DNA from: Patiriisocius marinistellae
GTDB lineage: Bacteria > Bacteroidota > Bacteroidia > Flavobacteriales > Flavobacteriaceae
Assembly: GCF_009014635.1 (NCBI RefSeq)
Contig: NZ_BKCF01000004.1
Location: 248,001 to 312,000, forward strand
Direction of reading: 5' to 3'
Length of the DNA: 64,000 nucleotides
The notes below the pieces were generated by a model that was not told the origin of the DNA, made no database searches, and was given only the letters and a program-made list of their open reading frames with translations. Made by a program: the position numbers and the translations under genes. Position 1 is the first letter of the stretch, and each line of letters begins with the position of its first letter. Shown here in pieces: positions 36,977 through 45,889 of this stretch.

Positions 36977-37147
36977 ATGGAATATTTTGACGGCATTCAC
37001 CCAGCAATTTTAATTTTAGGCGGTATGGCTTTGCTTGCTGGCCTCTATTTTTGGAATAAAAAAAATACACAAACTAATAGTGACCGCAGAAAGCGTAGTT
37101 TTAAAGAGCGCTATAATGAGAGAAAGAGAGAAAATGAAAAAAGGTGA
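36977..37147 (+). CDS. Small single-helix membrane protein, 56 residues
   Basis: ATG at 36977 to TGA at 37145-37147. It begins MEYFDGIHPAILILGGMALL with one hydrophobic helix (about residues 8-26) and continues into a very basic, charged cytosolic tail (SDRRKRSFKERYNERKRENE). The composition is that of a real small membrane protein rather than chance translation. It lies between the LolD-type ATPase and the cobalamin adenosyltransferase on the same strand. Function unknown. Confidence 0.6.
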   Translation: MEYFDGIHPAILILGGMALLAGLYFWNKKNTQTNSDRRKRSFKERYNERKRENEKR

Positions 37148-37247
37148 GTATAATTATAGCATTACTCATTGGAAACTTATTTGTTCTTCGACAAAACAAT
37201 AACATTAAAAAATAAGCTTGCTACGTATTTAAAAGAAGATAACTGAA

Positions 37248-37820
37248 ATGAAAGTATATACAAAAACAGGAGATAAAGGAACAACGGCACTCTTTGGCGG
37301 AACAAGAGTTCCTAAGCATCACATTCGTATTGAGAGTTACGGGACGGTGGACGAGTTAAACTCATTTATCGGCTTGATTCGGGATCAAGAGATTGATCCT
37401 CGCTCAAAAGAAATTTTAATTCACATTCAAAACAAACTTTTTACTGTGGGTGCTATTTTAGCAACACCTCCTGAGAAAGAAACACTTAAAAATGGAAAGG
37501 ATAGGTTGAATATTTCTAAAATTTCAGAAGAAGAAATTGAGCTTTTAGAAAAAGAAATGGATGTAATGAATGAGCACCTTCCCCCTATGACCCATTTTGT
37601 GTTGCCTGGTGGACATCCCACGGTGTCACATTGTCACGTAGCGCGTTGTGTATGTCGTCGTGCTGAGCGTCTTGCTACCCATTTAAATGAGTTAGAAACG
37701 ATAGACCAGCGTGTAATTATGTACCTCAACCGTCTAAGCGACTATCTCTTTGTATTGGCACGAAAATTGTCCAAAGATTTGCAAGCTGAAGAGGTCAAGT
37801 GGGTGCCAGAAAAGTATTAA
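37248..37820 (+). CDS. Cob(I)alamin adenosyltransferase (PduO type)
   Basis: A 190-residue ATP:corrinoid adenosyltransferase that makes adenosylcobalamin for enzymes such as methylmalonyl-CoA mutase. The N-terminal ATP-binding motif is YTKTGDKGTTALFGGTRVPK, followed by YGTVDELNSFIG and the helical C-terminal signature HCHVARCVCRRAERLATHL with YLNRLSDYLFVLAR. Start is an ATG. MeaB, the mutase-associated GTPase, is encoded 9 kb away, consistent with a B12-dependent propionate route. Confidence 0.92.
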   Translation: MKVYTKTGDKGTTALFGGTRVPKHHIRIESYGTVDELNSFIGLIRDQEIDPRSKEILIHIQNKLFTVGAILATPPEKETLKNGKDRLNISKISEEEIELLEKEMDVMNEHLPPMTHFVLPGGHPTVSHCHVARCVCRRAERLATHLNELETIDQRVIMYLNRLSDYLFVLARKLSKDLQAEEVKWVPEKY

Positions 37821-37863
37821 AAAGTATCTTAGCAAATAATTAAATAGCATAGCCGAAATATAT

Positions 37864-37884
37864 AACACCCAGTTAAAAGGTGTT
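37864..37884 (+). terminator. Weak intrinsic terminator after the adenosyltransferase gene
   Basis: AACACC (37864-37869) and GGTGTT (37879-37884) form a 6-bp stem with a 9-base loop, followed by the T-rich TATTTG, 43 bases past the stop codon. Plausible but short. Confidence 0.45.
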
Positions 37885-38017
37885 TATTTGAAACTATTTA
37901 GTGATTGTTAACAAAAAAATAACAGATGTAACCCGTTAATTTTTAGAAGCTTAAAAACGCTCTTGTAAATATTGCAGAAATAATGAGTGAATTGCTTGAC
38001 AATGTCAGCTAAAAAAT

Positions 38018-38025
38018 TATTTTTG
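38018..38025 (+). promoter_or_regulatory. Promoter -7 box (TATTTTTG) with -33 TTG for the DUF2795 gene
   Basis: TATTTTTG at 38018-38025 matches TAnnTTTG, and a TTG at 37996-37998 lies 19 bases upstream, the spacing expected for Bacteroidota housekeeping promoters. The box is 24 bases before the ATG at 38050. This is the best-formed promoter in the window. Confidence 0.65.
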
Positions 38026-38049
38026 CAGAAAATTAAAAACATATATAAT

Positions 38050-38271
38050 ATGTACTGGACTTTAGAATTAGCATCTTATTTAAGTGATGCACCTTGGCCG
38101 GCAACAAAAGATGAGTTGATTGACTACGCGATTAGAACTGGCGCACCGCTAGAAGTAGTAGAAAATCTACAAGCAATTGAGGACGAAGGAGATTCGTATG
38201 ACTCAATCGAAGAAATCTGGCCGGACTATCCCACAGATGATGATTATTTGTGGAACGAAGACGAATATTAA
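38050..38271 (+). CDS. DUF2795 family small acidic protein
   Basis: A 73-residue protein: MYWTLELASYLSDAPWPATK, then DELIDYAIRTGAPLEVVENL and a very acidic C-terminus rich in D, E and W. The first half matches DUF2795 (a small helical domain with unclear function, WPATKDELI-type core). I choose the ATG at 38050 because the promoter box ends 24 bases upstream; the frame is open further 5' but would run across that box. A strong terminator follows. Confidence 0.8.
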   Translation: MYWTLELASYLSDAPWPATKDELIDYAIRTGAPLEVVENLQAIEDEGDSYDSIEEIWPDYPTDDDYLWNEDEY

Positions 38272-38320
38272 TTACCGATGTTCATAGTAACCTCGCAACA
38301 ATATAAAGTTATCAAATAAT

Positions 38321-38348
38321 AAAAGTCTCTGTATTTGCAGGGACTTTT
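38321..38348 (+). terminator. Intrinsic terminator after the DUF2795 gene
   Basis: AAAAGTCTCTG (38321-38331) pairs with CAGGGACTTTT (38338-38348) with one G-T wobble around a 6-base loop, followed by a T-rich stretch. It closes the single-gene DUF2795 transcript. Confidence 0.8.
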
Positions 38349-38521
38349 ATTGTTTATTACCAAAAAAATATGATTGAATTTTTGGCTTATAAATATATCT
38401 ATACTATTATATTTTAGTTGAAAAATCTTGCCATTACTAATTAAAAAATTTTTCCGCTTAGAGGGAAATCACACTAAAATTGCTGTTTATTTACAATTGA
38501 GACAGCAGTAAGTTATTAATA

Positions 38522-38890
38522 ATGAGAAACGCATCTACTTGCACATTATTCTTTTTATTAACCTTCATTTCTACAATGGAGGCAAAAAACTATGAATTAC
38601 TTTCAGATTCAAAAAACAACAAATACCACCAAACATACGTAGTTGATGATGAAAAAGGTGAATGGAAAAAAATTGATTTTGATAGTTCCAGACTATCAGA
38701 AAATAAAATTACAAAACCTGAACTTTTAAAATATGAGCAAGAGTTTAAAAAAATGAAGCAATACCAAGAAAAATTAATTGCTCTTGGATATAATTTGAAA
38801 GTAACTGGTACTGCTGATGATGAGACCATAAAGTCATACCACAAACACGTATCGCTTACCGAAATCAGCCCTAAAAAAAAAGTAAAATGA
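38522..38890 (+). CDS. Small secreted protein with peptidoglycan-binding-like helices
   Basis: A 122-residue protein with a signal peptide (CTLFFLLTFISTMEA, cleavage near residue 21). The C-terminal half, KMKQYQEKLIALGYNLKVTG then TADDETIKSYHKHVSL, has the LGY...VTG...D..T pattern of the peptidoglycan-binding (PG_binding_1) fold. It may sit in the periplasm and bind the wall; this is inference from a short, divergent match. It is a single gene just upstream of secA. Confidence 0.55.
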   Translation: MRNASTCTLFFLLTFISTMEAKNYELLSDSKNNKYHQTYVVDDEKGEWKKIDFDSSRLSENKITKPELLKYEQEFKKMKQYQEKLIALGYNLKVTGTADDETIKSYHKHVSLTEISPKKKVK

Positions 38891-39030
38891 TTATTCTTTA
38901 ATCATTACTACACCTACCACACTTCTTAACGTGGTAAAAGAAAACAAATAAATTAGTGCTTTAATACTAAACAATTTTAGCACTGTATATAATAATATCG
39001 CACTGTTCAAGAGCGCAATCAAAAAAAAAA

Positions 39031-42000
39031 ATGGGATTTTTAGATAATGTATTAAAGGTATTTGTAGGAGACAAGTCCAAAAAAGATATTGGCGATATCC
39101 AGCCATTAGTAAACGAAGTAAAAAAACACGAAGCGTCACTTGAAAAATTATCACTTGATGAATTACGTGCTAAAAGTGATGCTTTTAGAGCTTTGATTAA
39201 AGAAGATCAAAAAGTAATTCAAGATAAAATTGATAGTTTACAAAAAGATGCAGATGTTGAAGAGGATATCGATAAGAAAGAGGATATCTATAATCAAATA
39301 GATAAGTTAAAAGATGAGCGTTATGAAGTAGAAAAAGAAACTCTACTTAAAATTCTTCCTGAAGCTTTTGCCGTTGTAAAAGAAACAGCAAAGCGATTTA
39401 AGGATAATGAAAATCTAGTAGTTACAGCATCTGCTTATGACCGTGAACTTTCTGGAGAGAAAGATTATGTTACACTAGACGGTGATGAAGCAACTTGGAA
39501 AAACTCATGGGATGCTGCAGGAAAAGAAATTACCTGGGATATGGTACATTATGATGTACAACTTATAGGTGGTGTTGCACTACATGAAGGTAAAGTAGCA
39601 GAGATGCAAACAGGTGAAGGTAAAACACTAGTAGCTACATTACCAGTATACTTAAATGCACTTGCTGGTAATGGAGTACACCTAGTAACTGTAAACGATT
39701 ATTTAGCAAAACGTGATAGTGCATGGATGGCTCCTATTTTCCAGTTTCATGGTATGAGCGTTGACTGTATTGATTACCATCAACCTAACAGTCCTGCGCG
39801 TAGAAAAGCATATAACGCAGATATAACTTACGGAACAAATAATGAATTTGGATTCGACTACTTACGTGATAATATGGCACATAAACCAGAAGATTTAGTG
39901 CAGCGTCCACATCATTACGCTATTGTCGATGAGGTAGATAGTGTATTAATTGATGATGCACGTACACCATTGATTATATCTGGACAAGTACCTAATGGAG
40001 ACCGTCATGAATTTAATGAATTAAAGCCTAAAATTGCAGATATCGTTGCTGTTCAGCAAAAATATTTAACAGGTGTTTTAGCCGAAGCTAAGAAATTGAT
40101 CAAAGAAGGAGATACCAAAGAAGGAGGTTTTCAATTGCTTAGAGTATACAGAGGTATGCCTAAAAATAAAGCCTTGATTAAATTTTTATCTGAAGAAGGC
40201 GTAAAGCAAATTCTACAGAAAACCGAAAATACATACATGGCAGACAACAACCGCGAAATGCCAAAGGTAGATGCGGAGCTGTATTATGTAATTGAAGAAA
40301 AAAACAATCAGATTGAATTATCTGATAAAGGTGTTGATTACCTTTCTGGAGAAGACAATCCAGATTTCTTTGTAATGCCAGAGATAGGAACAGAAATTTC
40401 AAAAATTGAAGCAAAACAACTTTCTAAAGAAGATGAAGCTGCTGCAAAAGAAGATTTGTTTAGAGACTTTGGAGTCAAGAGTGAACGTATTCACACCTTA
40501 AATCAATTATTAAAAGCATATTCTTTATTCGTAAAAGACACTCAATATGTTGTGATGGACAATAAAGTAATGATTGTCGATGAACAAACGGGACGTATCA
40601 TGGATGGTCGCCGTTATAGTGATGGTTTACATCAAGCAATTGAGGCTAAAGAAAATGTGAAAATTGAAGCTTTAACTCAAACTTTTGCGACAGTTACTTT
40701 ACAAAATTATTTTAGAATGTACCGCAAATTAAGTGGTATGACTGGTACTGCAGTTACTGAGGCTGGAGAACTTTGGGAAATCTACAAACTTGATGTTGTT
40801 GAGATTCCAACAAACAGACCAATTGCACGTCATGACAAAGAAGATAAAATTTACAAAACGAAACGAGAAAAATACAATGCAGTAATTGATGAAGTTACAG
40901 AATTGTCTAAAGCAGGACGCCCTGTATTAATTGGTACAACATCTGTTGAAATTTCAGAGCTGTTAAGTAGAATGTTAGGCATGCGAGGTATTGAACACAA
41001 TACTCTTAATGCAAAAATGCACAAACGCGAAGCAGATATTGTTGCCGAAGCGGGTAACCCCGGTGTTGTTACAATTGCAACAAATATGGCAGGTCGTGGT
41101 ACCGATATTAAATTAAGTGATGCTGTAAAAAAAGCAGGGGGTCTTGCTATTATTGGTACAGAACGTCATGATTCTCGTCGTGTTGACAGACAATTGCGTG
41201 GTCGTGCAGGTCGTCAAGGAGATCCAGGAAGCTCACAGTTTTATGTATCGTTAGAAGATAACTTGATGCGCCTTTTTGGTAGTGAGCGTATTGCCAAAAT
41301 GATGGATAGAATGGGATTAAAAGAAGGTGAGGTAATTCAACATTCTATGATATCAAAATCAATTGAACGAGCTCAGAAAAAGGTTGAGGAGAATAACTTT
41401 GGAGTTCGTAAACGTCTTTTAGAGTATGATGACGTAATGAATGCCCAACGTGAGGTTGTTTACAAGCGTCGTTATAATGCATTGTTTGGAGAACGATTAC
41501 GTGTTGATATTGCAAACATGATTTATGACACTGCCGAAGTAATCGGAGAAGGAAACAAATTAGCGCAAGATTACAAAAATTTTGAGTTTGAATTAATACG
41601 CTATTTCTCTATGAGCTCACCAATTGAGCAAAAAGAGTTTGAAAAATTAGGTGTTCAAGAAATTGCTGGTAAATCTTACAAGGCAGCATATAAGCATTAT
41701 CAAGAAAAAATGGCTCGTAATGCAGAAATGGCGTTTCCGGTTATCTCTAATGTTTATGAAAATCACAAAGATCAATACAAACGTATTTTAGTACCATTTA
41801 CAGATGGAGTAAAAACTTTAAACGTTGCCACAGATCTTGAAAAAGCTTACGAAACTCAAGGTACTGAGCTTGTAAAAGATTTTGAGAAAAATATTTCGTT
41901 AGCAATTATAGATGATGCTTGGAAAACACATTTACGTAAAATGGATGAGTTAAAGCAATCTGTTCAATTAGCTGTTCACGAACAAAAAGATCCACTGCTT

Positions 42001-42393
42001 ATATATAAGTTTGAGGCTTTTGAATTGTTCAAAGGTATGATTGAAAAAGTAAATAAAGATGTACTATCATTCTTATTCAAAGGAGAACTTCCGCAGGAAA
42101 ACCAACAACAAATTCAAGAAGCGCGTGAAGTAAAATCTAAAGAAAAACTAAACGAACAGAAAGACGAAATCCAAAACATGGATGAACGCGCTGCAGAGTC
42201 AAGAGCCGCTGGTCAAACTCAACCGCAACGCCAAGCAGTTACCGAAACTATAACACGTGAGATGCCTAAAATAGGTCGTAATGACAAGGTTACCATCAAG
42301 CATGTTATGAGTGGCGAAAGTAAAGAAGTGAAATACAAACAAGCCATTCCTTTAATTACAAAAGGAGAATGGGTATTGATAAATCAAAACTAA
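39031..42393 (+). CDS. secA: Preprotein translocase ATPase SecA
   Basis: The 1120-residue motor that drives unfolded precursors through SecYEG. Walker A MQTGEGKTLVATLP lies at about residue 192, DEVDSVLIDDARTPLI (DEAD-type Walker B) near 300, TNMAGRGTDIKL near 690 and the SSQFYVSLEDNLMRLFGSER segment near 745. The protein is longer than the proteobacterial form because of inserts, as usual in Bacteroidota. The C-terminus keeps GRND but lacks the Cys-rich zinc site and instead ends in KVTIKHVMSGESKEVKY and a GEWVLI tail. It is a single transcription unit closed by a strong terminator. Confidence 0.97.
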   Translation: MGFLDNVLKVFVGDKSKKDIGDIQPLVNEVKKHEASLEKLSLDELRAKSDAFRALIKEDQKVIQDKIDSLQKDADVEEDIDKKEDIYNQIDKLKDERYEVEKETLLKILPEAFAVVKETAKRFKDNENLVVTASAYDRELSGEKDYVTLDGDEATWKNSWDAAGKEITWDMVHYDVQLIGGVALHEGKVAEMQTGEGKTLVATLPVYLNALAGNGVHLVTVNDYLAKRDSAWMAPIFQFHGMSVDCIDYHQPNSPARRKAYNADITYGTNNEFGFDYLRDNMAHKPEDLVQRPHHYAIVDEVDSVLIDDARTPLIISGQVPNGDRHEFNELKPKIADIVAVQQKYLTGVLAEAKKLIKEGDTKEGGFQLLRVYRGMPKNKALIKFLSEEGVKQILQKTENTYMADNNREMPKVDAELYYVIEEKNNQIELSDKGVDYLSGEDNPDFFVMPEIGTEISKIEAKQLSKEDEAAAKEDLFRDFGVKSERIHTLNQLLKAYSLFVKDTQYVVMDNKVMIVDEQTGRIMDGRRYSDGLHQAIEAKENVKIEALTQTFATVTLQNYFRMYRKLSGMTGTAVTEAGELWEIYKLDVVEIPTNRPIARHDKEDKIYKTKREKYNAVIDEVTELSKAGRPVLIGTTSVEISELLSRMLGMRGIEHNTLNAKMHKREADIVAEAGNPGVVTIATNMAGRGTDIKLSDAVKKAGGLAIIGTERHDSRRVDRQLRGRAGRQGDPGSSQFYVSLEDNLMRLFGSERIAKMMDRMGLKEGEVIQHSMISKSIERAQKKVEENNFGVRKRLLEYDDVMNAQREVVYKRRYNALFGERLRVDIANMIYDTAEVIGEGNKLAQDYKNFEFELIRYFSMSSPIEQKEFEKLGVQEIAGKSYKAAYKHYQEKMARNAEMAFPVISNVYENHKDQYKRILVPFTDGVKTLNVATDLEKAYETQGTELVKDFEKNISLAIIDDAWKTHLRKMDELKQSVQLAVHEQKDPLLIYKFEAFELFKGMIEKVNKDVLSFLFKGELPQENQQQIQEAREVKSKEKLNEQKDEIQNMDERAAESRAAGQTQPQRQAVTETITREMPKIGRNDKVTIKHVMSGESKEVKYKQAIPLITKGEWVLINQN

Positions 42394-42413
42394 AAAAAAT
42401 AATTTTAAAAATC

Positions 42414-42445
42414 AAAATCCCAAAGTCTACTGGCTTTGGGATTTT
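42414..42445 (+). terminator. Intrinsic terminator after secA
   Basis: A perfect 12-bp stem: AAAATCCCAAAG (42414-42425) and CTTTGGGATTTT (42434-42445), 8-base loop, followed by ATTTG. It begins 20 bases after the secA stop. Confidence 0.88.
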
Positions 42446-42516
42446 ATTTGTTATTAAATATTTAAAGAAAAAAACTCATATTTATTTATCTTCGGAAATA
42501 TTAAACAACCACTACA

Positions 42517-42996
42517 ATGTTAAAAGGATTTAAGATTGAAATTAAATGGGCTATAATTATCACAATTATGTCCCTAGTATGGATGCTATTAGAAAAAACT
42601 CTAGGTTGGCATGACGAAAATATAGCAAACCATTATTGGCTCACTTTATTGTTTTTACCTTTTATAGCCTTAATGTATGTATTGGTTATGCGTGAGAAAA
42701 GAAGACGTGTACACCATAGAAGAATGACATGGTTACAAGGATTCTTAACAGGTCTCGTTGTAGCTATCATAGTTGCTCTACTTTCCCCATTAGCACAATA
42801 TATAACACACAACTATATAACACCCCAGTATTTTGAGAACGTAAAAAATTACAGTGTCACCAATGAATTAATGGCAATTAAAGAAGCAAATGAATATTTT
42901 AATATAAATAATTATATGTGGCAGGCTGCCATAGGAGGTCTTGTTGGTGGGGCTGTAGTAAGTGCCGTTGTGGCAATATTTTTAAGAAGATCGTAA
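42517..42996 (+). CDS. DUF4199 family membrane protein
   Basis: A 159-residue protein with four hydrophobic helices (about 8-28, 38-58, 73-98 and 133-155) and a cytosolic basic loop MREKRRRVHHRRM between helices two and three. The loop before the last helix (ITHNYITPQYFENVKNYSV, then EANEYFNINNYMW) is typical of DUF4199. Function unknown; common in Bacteroidota. A CTTCGGAAAT copy ending in ATTAAA lies 18 bases upstream of the ATG. Confidence 0.75.
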   Translation: MLKGFKIEIKWAIIITIMSLVWMLLEKTLGWHDENIANHYWLTLLFLPFIALMYVLVMREKRRRVHHRRMTWLQGFLTGLVVAIIVALLSPLAQYITHNYITPQYFENVKNYSVTNELMAIKEANEYFNINNYMWQAAIGGLVGGAVVSAVVAIFLRRS

Positions 42997-43059
42997 GGTT
43001 ATCAATTTTACAAAATGTATCGTATTAGTAACTAGGTTGGTTAGCTAAACAATTATAAA

Positions 43060-44502
43060 TTACTGTAAAATTAAATTACTGTATTCGGCATTAATTCTAA
43101 AATTTTTACTCTTATCTGCAACGCTATTAAATCCTTTTACTAAAACTCTTTCGTTTTGCTTTTCAGAAGTTAATTGTAATGATTTAGGGTATTTTAATGT
43201 TGATCTTTTACCATTAAATAGAAAAGAAAAAGAAGTGTTTGGTAATGAGACTGCTGCATCTGTATTACGTAATACAATTTCTAACGTCTTAAAATCATTT
43301 GAAATTTTTCCAATAACTAATGCACCAAACGAACCTGTTAAAAAAGCCTCTTTATTAATAGCGGTAATTTTAACATCACTAGAATTTGCATTTAATTGAA
43401 TACTCTCCACATTTCCTATATCACATTTTTCTACAAATTTCACGTATAAGGTTCCAAATTTCCAATCTTTCACAATAACAGGTGCATAAGCAGCATTGAT
43501 GAGGGTTTTACCCCCATCAATTCGTTCTGCTGTAAATGGTGTGTGATTCAATGTGGCTTTTACATTAAATGCATCAGCCATTTTGATTTCGCCGTGGCGT
43601 ACATCAATAACTGTCTTTGTATTTTTTGGCATTCTAATAATTATCGTGCGTTTTACTTTAGGGATGTAATTTTCATCGTTCCTAATTATCGTTGTATTAG
43701 AATTTCCTCCATTCATTCCTCGTTCAATTGACTTCTCAAGCTCTTTCATACTCTCTTCCATGTTTTCTCCAAAACTTTCACCAAACTGCTCTCCCCACTT
43801 CTCCATCTCTTTACCAAACTGTTCTCCCCATTGCTCCATGTCTTTCCCAAATTTATTTCCCCATTCTTCCATCTTAGCTTCCCATTCTGGACCAAAACGT
43901 TCTTGATACTCCTGCTCCATCTTTTTTCCCCATTTCTCCATGTCACGCTCAAAATCTTTTCCAAAGTTTTTATCCATTTTAGCTTCAAACTTTTTCATAT
44001 AGCCTTCTTCATCTTTCTTATATTCTTCATAATTGAAGTCTATATTACTTACACTACGCATAATAGTTTCGGTAAACTCTGGTGAGCTCACACCATTGAT
44101 AACAGGCGTTAATGCATTTTCAATCAAAGGGCCTAAAAACTCTAAGTTTCCTAAAGATTCTAAAGAAGATAATGAACTTATTCCTTCCCAATTACTATTT
44201 TTTCCATTAGACGTAATTACTACGTTTTTAGAATTTCCGAGGACATTAAACTTCCAGTCATCAAACAATTGCTGCTTTTCTGCTTTTGTTAAACTCTCTC
44301 CTTCAATAAAGGCCTCCACCTCTACTTTGTCTTTATTCCACGTTTCAAAAATGACATTGGTATGCGATGTATTTACCGTCACCACCATCTCATCTGAAGC
44401 GCCATAAGACTCCACAAATTTTTCCTGAGAAAAACCCGCAGCAACTACCACTAGCGCTAGCATTGTGGTAAGTTTATGCTTCAATACTACTAATTTGTTC
44501 AT
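43060..44502 (-). CDS. Exported protein with 11-residue amphipathic repeats, ECF operon effector
   Basis: A 480-residue protein with a signal peptide (MLALVVVAAGFSQ, cleavage near residue 25). Residues about 25-150 and 285-480 are beta-rich, similar in feel to DUF4097-type adhesin domains, which is a weak match. The middle (about 168-262) is a long charged helix built of 11-residue units such as DMEQWGEQFGK and EMEKWGEQFGE. It overlaps the anti-sigma gene by 29 bases and is third in a sigma/anti-sigma/effector operon, so it is probably an envelope protein sensed or controlled by that pair. Function unknown. Confidence 0.7.
   Translation of the reverse strand: MNKLVVLKHKLTTMLALVVVAAGFSQEKFVESYGASDEMVVTVNTSHTNVIFETWNKDKVEVEAFIEGESLTKAEKQQLFDDWKFNVLGNSKNVVITSNGKNSNWEGISSLSSLESLGNLEFLGPLIENALTPVINGVSSPEFTETIMRSVSNIDFNYEEYKKDEEGYMKKFEAKMDKNFGKDFERDMEKWGKKMEQEYQERFGPEWEAKMEEWGNKFGKDMEQWGEQFGKEMEKWGEQFGESFGENMEESMKELEKSIERGMNGGNSNTTIIRNDENYIPKVKRTIIIRMPKNTKTVIDVRHGEIKMADAFNVKATLNHTPFTAERIDGGKTLINAAYAPVIVKDWKFGTLYVKFVEKCDIGNVESIQLNANSSDVKITAINKEAFLTGSFGALVIGKISNDFKTLEIVLRNTDAAVSLPNTSFSFLFNGKRSTLKYPKSLQLTSEKQNERVLVKGFNSVADKSKNFRINAEYSNLILQ
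43717..44001 (-). repeat. 11-residue (33-base) protein repeats in the ECF-operon effector
   Basis: Consecutive units KMEEWGNKFGK, DMEQWGEQFGK and EMEKWGEQFGE show an exact 11-residue period, with degenerate units on both sides (DMEKWGKKMEQ upstream, SFGENMEESMK downstream). The period and the conserved Met, Trp and Phe on one face fit an extended amphipathic helix. The DNA has diverged, so the repeat is old. Confidence 0.75.
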
Positions 44503-45103
44503 TGTTTTGATTTTTTAGTTCTTTTAGTTTATTATTTAACTTTAAGACAAGTTCTAATTGCATTTTTAAATTGTCAAAAAGTGCAGTGATGGTTTCTTCG
44601 TTAGGACCTACTTCATTGAGCTCTAAATTAAGCTGCTCATATTCATCTTTAAGTGCGTCCAGTTGTTTCATATAACCGTCAATTACATCTTTATTGTCAT
44701 CTGTAATTTCAAGTGATTTCAATTGTATATTAATCCCTGCTGTTAGAAGACTTTCTGCTCTTTTAATCTCTGGCGATATATCTCCCAAGCGAATCATCTT
44801 TTCTTGTTTTTGAGTTCCATCTTCATTTAAGAGTCCCTCAATAGTTGGATTGTTTTCTACAATTGTATTATCTCCATTACTCTCTGTCAACGCATTGTAG
44901 CCAAAAAAACTAACAGCCACAAAGGCAATAGCTACAGCTGCAACTTGCATCCAGAAAATCATAGGTTTCTTAGTTCCCGAGGTTTGTTTCTCATCACCAA
45001 AAGCAGCTTGCAAACGGGCTTCAAAGCGTGCTTCGTGTCCTAGTGGTAATGATGGCTCATTTGATGGTTTCCCTTTCATAAGCTCTCTAATATCCTGTGC
45101 CAT
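44474..45103 (-). CDS. Anti-sigma factor-like membrane protein
   Basis: A 209-residue protein. The cytosolic N-terminus (about 1-45) carries PSLPLGHEARFEARLQAAFG. One membrane helix follows (PMIFWMQVAAVAIAFVAVSF, about 46-66), then a periplasmic coiled coil (KEEYEQLNLELNEV-like, up to the end). This single-helix architecture and the overlap of its start with the sigma factor gene identify it as a regulator of that sigma factor; no zinc-binding H-x3-C-x2-C motif is present, so it is not a ZAS-type anti-sigma. It also overlaps the downstream effector gene. Confidence 0.75.
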   Translation of the reverse strand: MAQDIRELMKGKPSNEPSLPLGHEARFEARLQAAFGDEKQTSGTKKPMIFWMQVAAVAIAFVAVSFFGYNALTESNGDNTIVENNPTIEGLLNEDGTQKQEKMIRLGDISPEIKRAESLLTAGINIQLKSLEITDDNKDVIDGYMKQLDALKDEYEQLNLELNEVGPNEETITALFDNLKMQLELVLKLNNKLKELKNQNNEQISSIEA

Positions 45104-45665
45104 ATTGTAAATGTTTTAATTGTTGTTGTAATTGGATTTTTCCGCGATGTAAGTTAGTTCTAGATGCGCTCTCTGTTATTCCTAACACCTCAGCTATCTC
45201 TTGGTGGTCGTACCCTTCGATTAAAAATAATTGCACTACATTTTTATAATTGGGTGATAGTTTTTCAATAGCTTGGTTGATTGCGGTCATTGTTGTGCCG
45301 TCATCAGTTTCCCAGCCCACATCTTCATCATCCTCAATATGTAATGTTTGTTCGTTAATTTCCTCTTTATAAATCTTTTTCTTCTTCAACTCATCAAGGC
45401 ACGTATTAATAACAATACGTTTTAACCAAGCTCCGAAGGTAACGTCACCACTAAACTGTTCAATCTTTTTAAACGCTTTGATAAATGCCTCTTGCATGGC
45501 ATCTTCTGCAGCAGCAGTATCTTTTAAATATCTACTCGCTACAATAAACATCCCGTCACAATATTGCTTGTACAAGGCAAGTTGCGCTTTAGGATTGTTA
45601 TCCCGGCATTGTTCAACAAGTAATGAATTTGACACTAATTGATGGGTTTTTTCGTTGGTGTTCAC
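45087..45665 (-). CDS. ECF-type RNA polymerase sigma factor
   Basis: A 192-residue sigma-70 family group 4 factor. Region 2 has VASRYLKDTAAAEDAMQEAF and TFGAWLKRIVINTCLDELKK; region 4 has VVQLFLIEGYDHQEIAEVLG and ITESASRTNLHRGKIQLQQQ, the helix-turn-helix contacting the -35 element. The start is a GTG. Its stop codon overlaps the start of the anti-sigma gene (17 bases). It faces the DUF2911 gene across a 224-base gap that probably carries its own promoter. Confidence 0.93.
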   Translation of the reverse strand: MNTNEKTHQLVSNSLLVEQCRDNNPKAQLALYKQYCDGMFIVASRYLKDTAAAEDAMQEAFIKAFKKIEQFSGDVTFGAWLKRIVINTCLDELKKKKIYKEEINEQTLHIEDDEDVGWETDDGTTMTAINQAIEKLSPNYKNVVQLFLIEGYDHQEIAEVLGITESASRTNLHRGKIQLQQQLKHLQYGTGY

Positions 45666-45889
45666 GGTAAAGACGATTTTTTTTTAGGTGTGTTGCAACG
45701 TGTTATTATTTTCTTCTGAAATTTTAATTTCATGATAAAGATAGCTATAAATGAAAGTGAATTTAATCTTGAAAATAAACTGATTATAACGAAATGTAAT
45801 TTACCGTATTATAACTGGCGAAAGTTCTTTAATAGTAAATAGACTAAAGTCAATTTTTCCTACCTTGCTTTAAACAAAACAACCCTATT

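Noticed and set aside
37821-38049. Possible cobalamin riboswitch near the adenosyltransferase gene
   Set aside because: The gaps before and after the gene (37148-37247 and 37821-38049) lack a B12-box-like GCCACTG and a long structured leader.
43831-44407. Several plus-strand frames opposite the ECF effector gene
   Set aside because: They mirror the 11-residue repeat helix of the minus-strand gene; phenylalanine-rich translations arise from the complement of charged codons.
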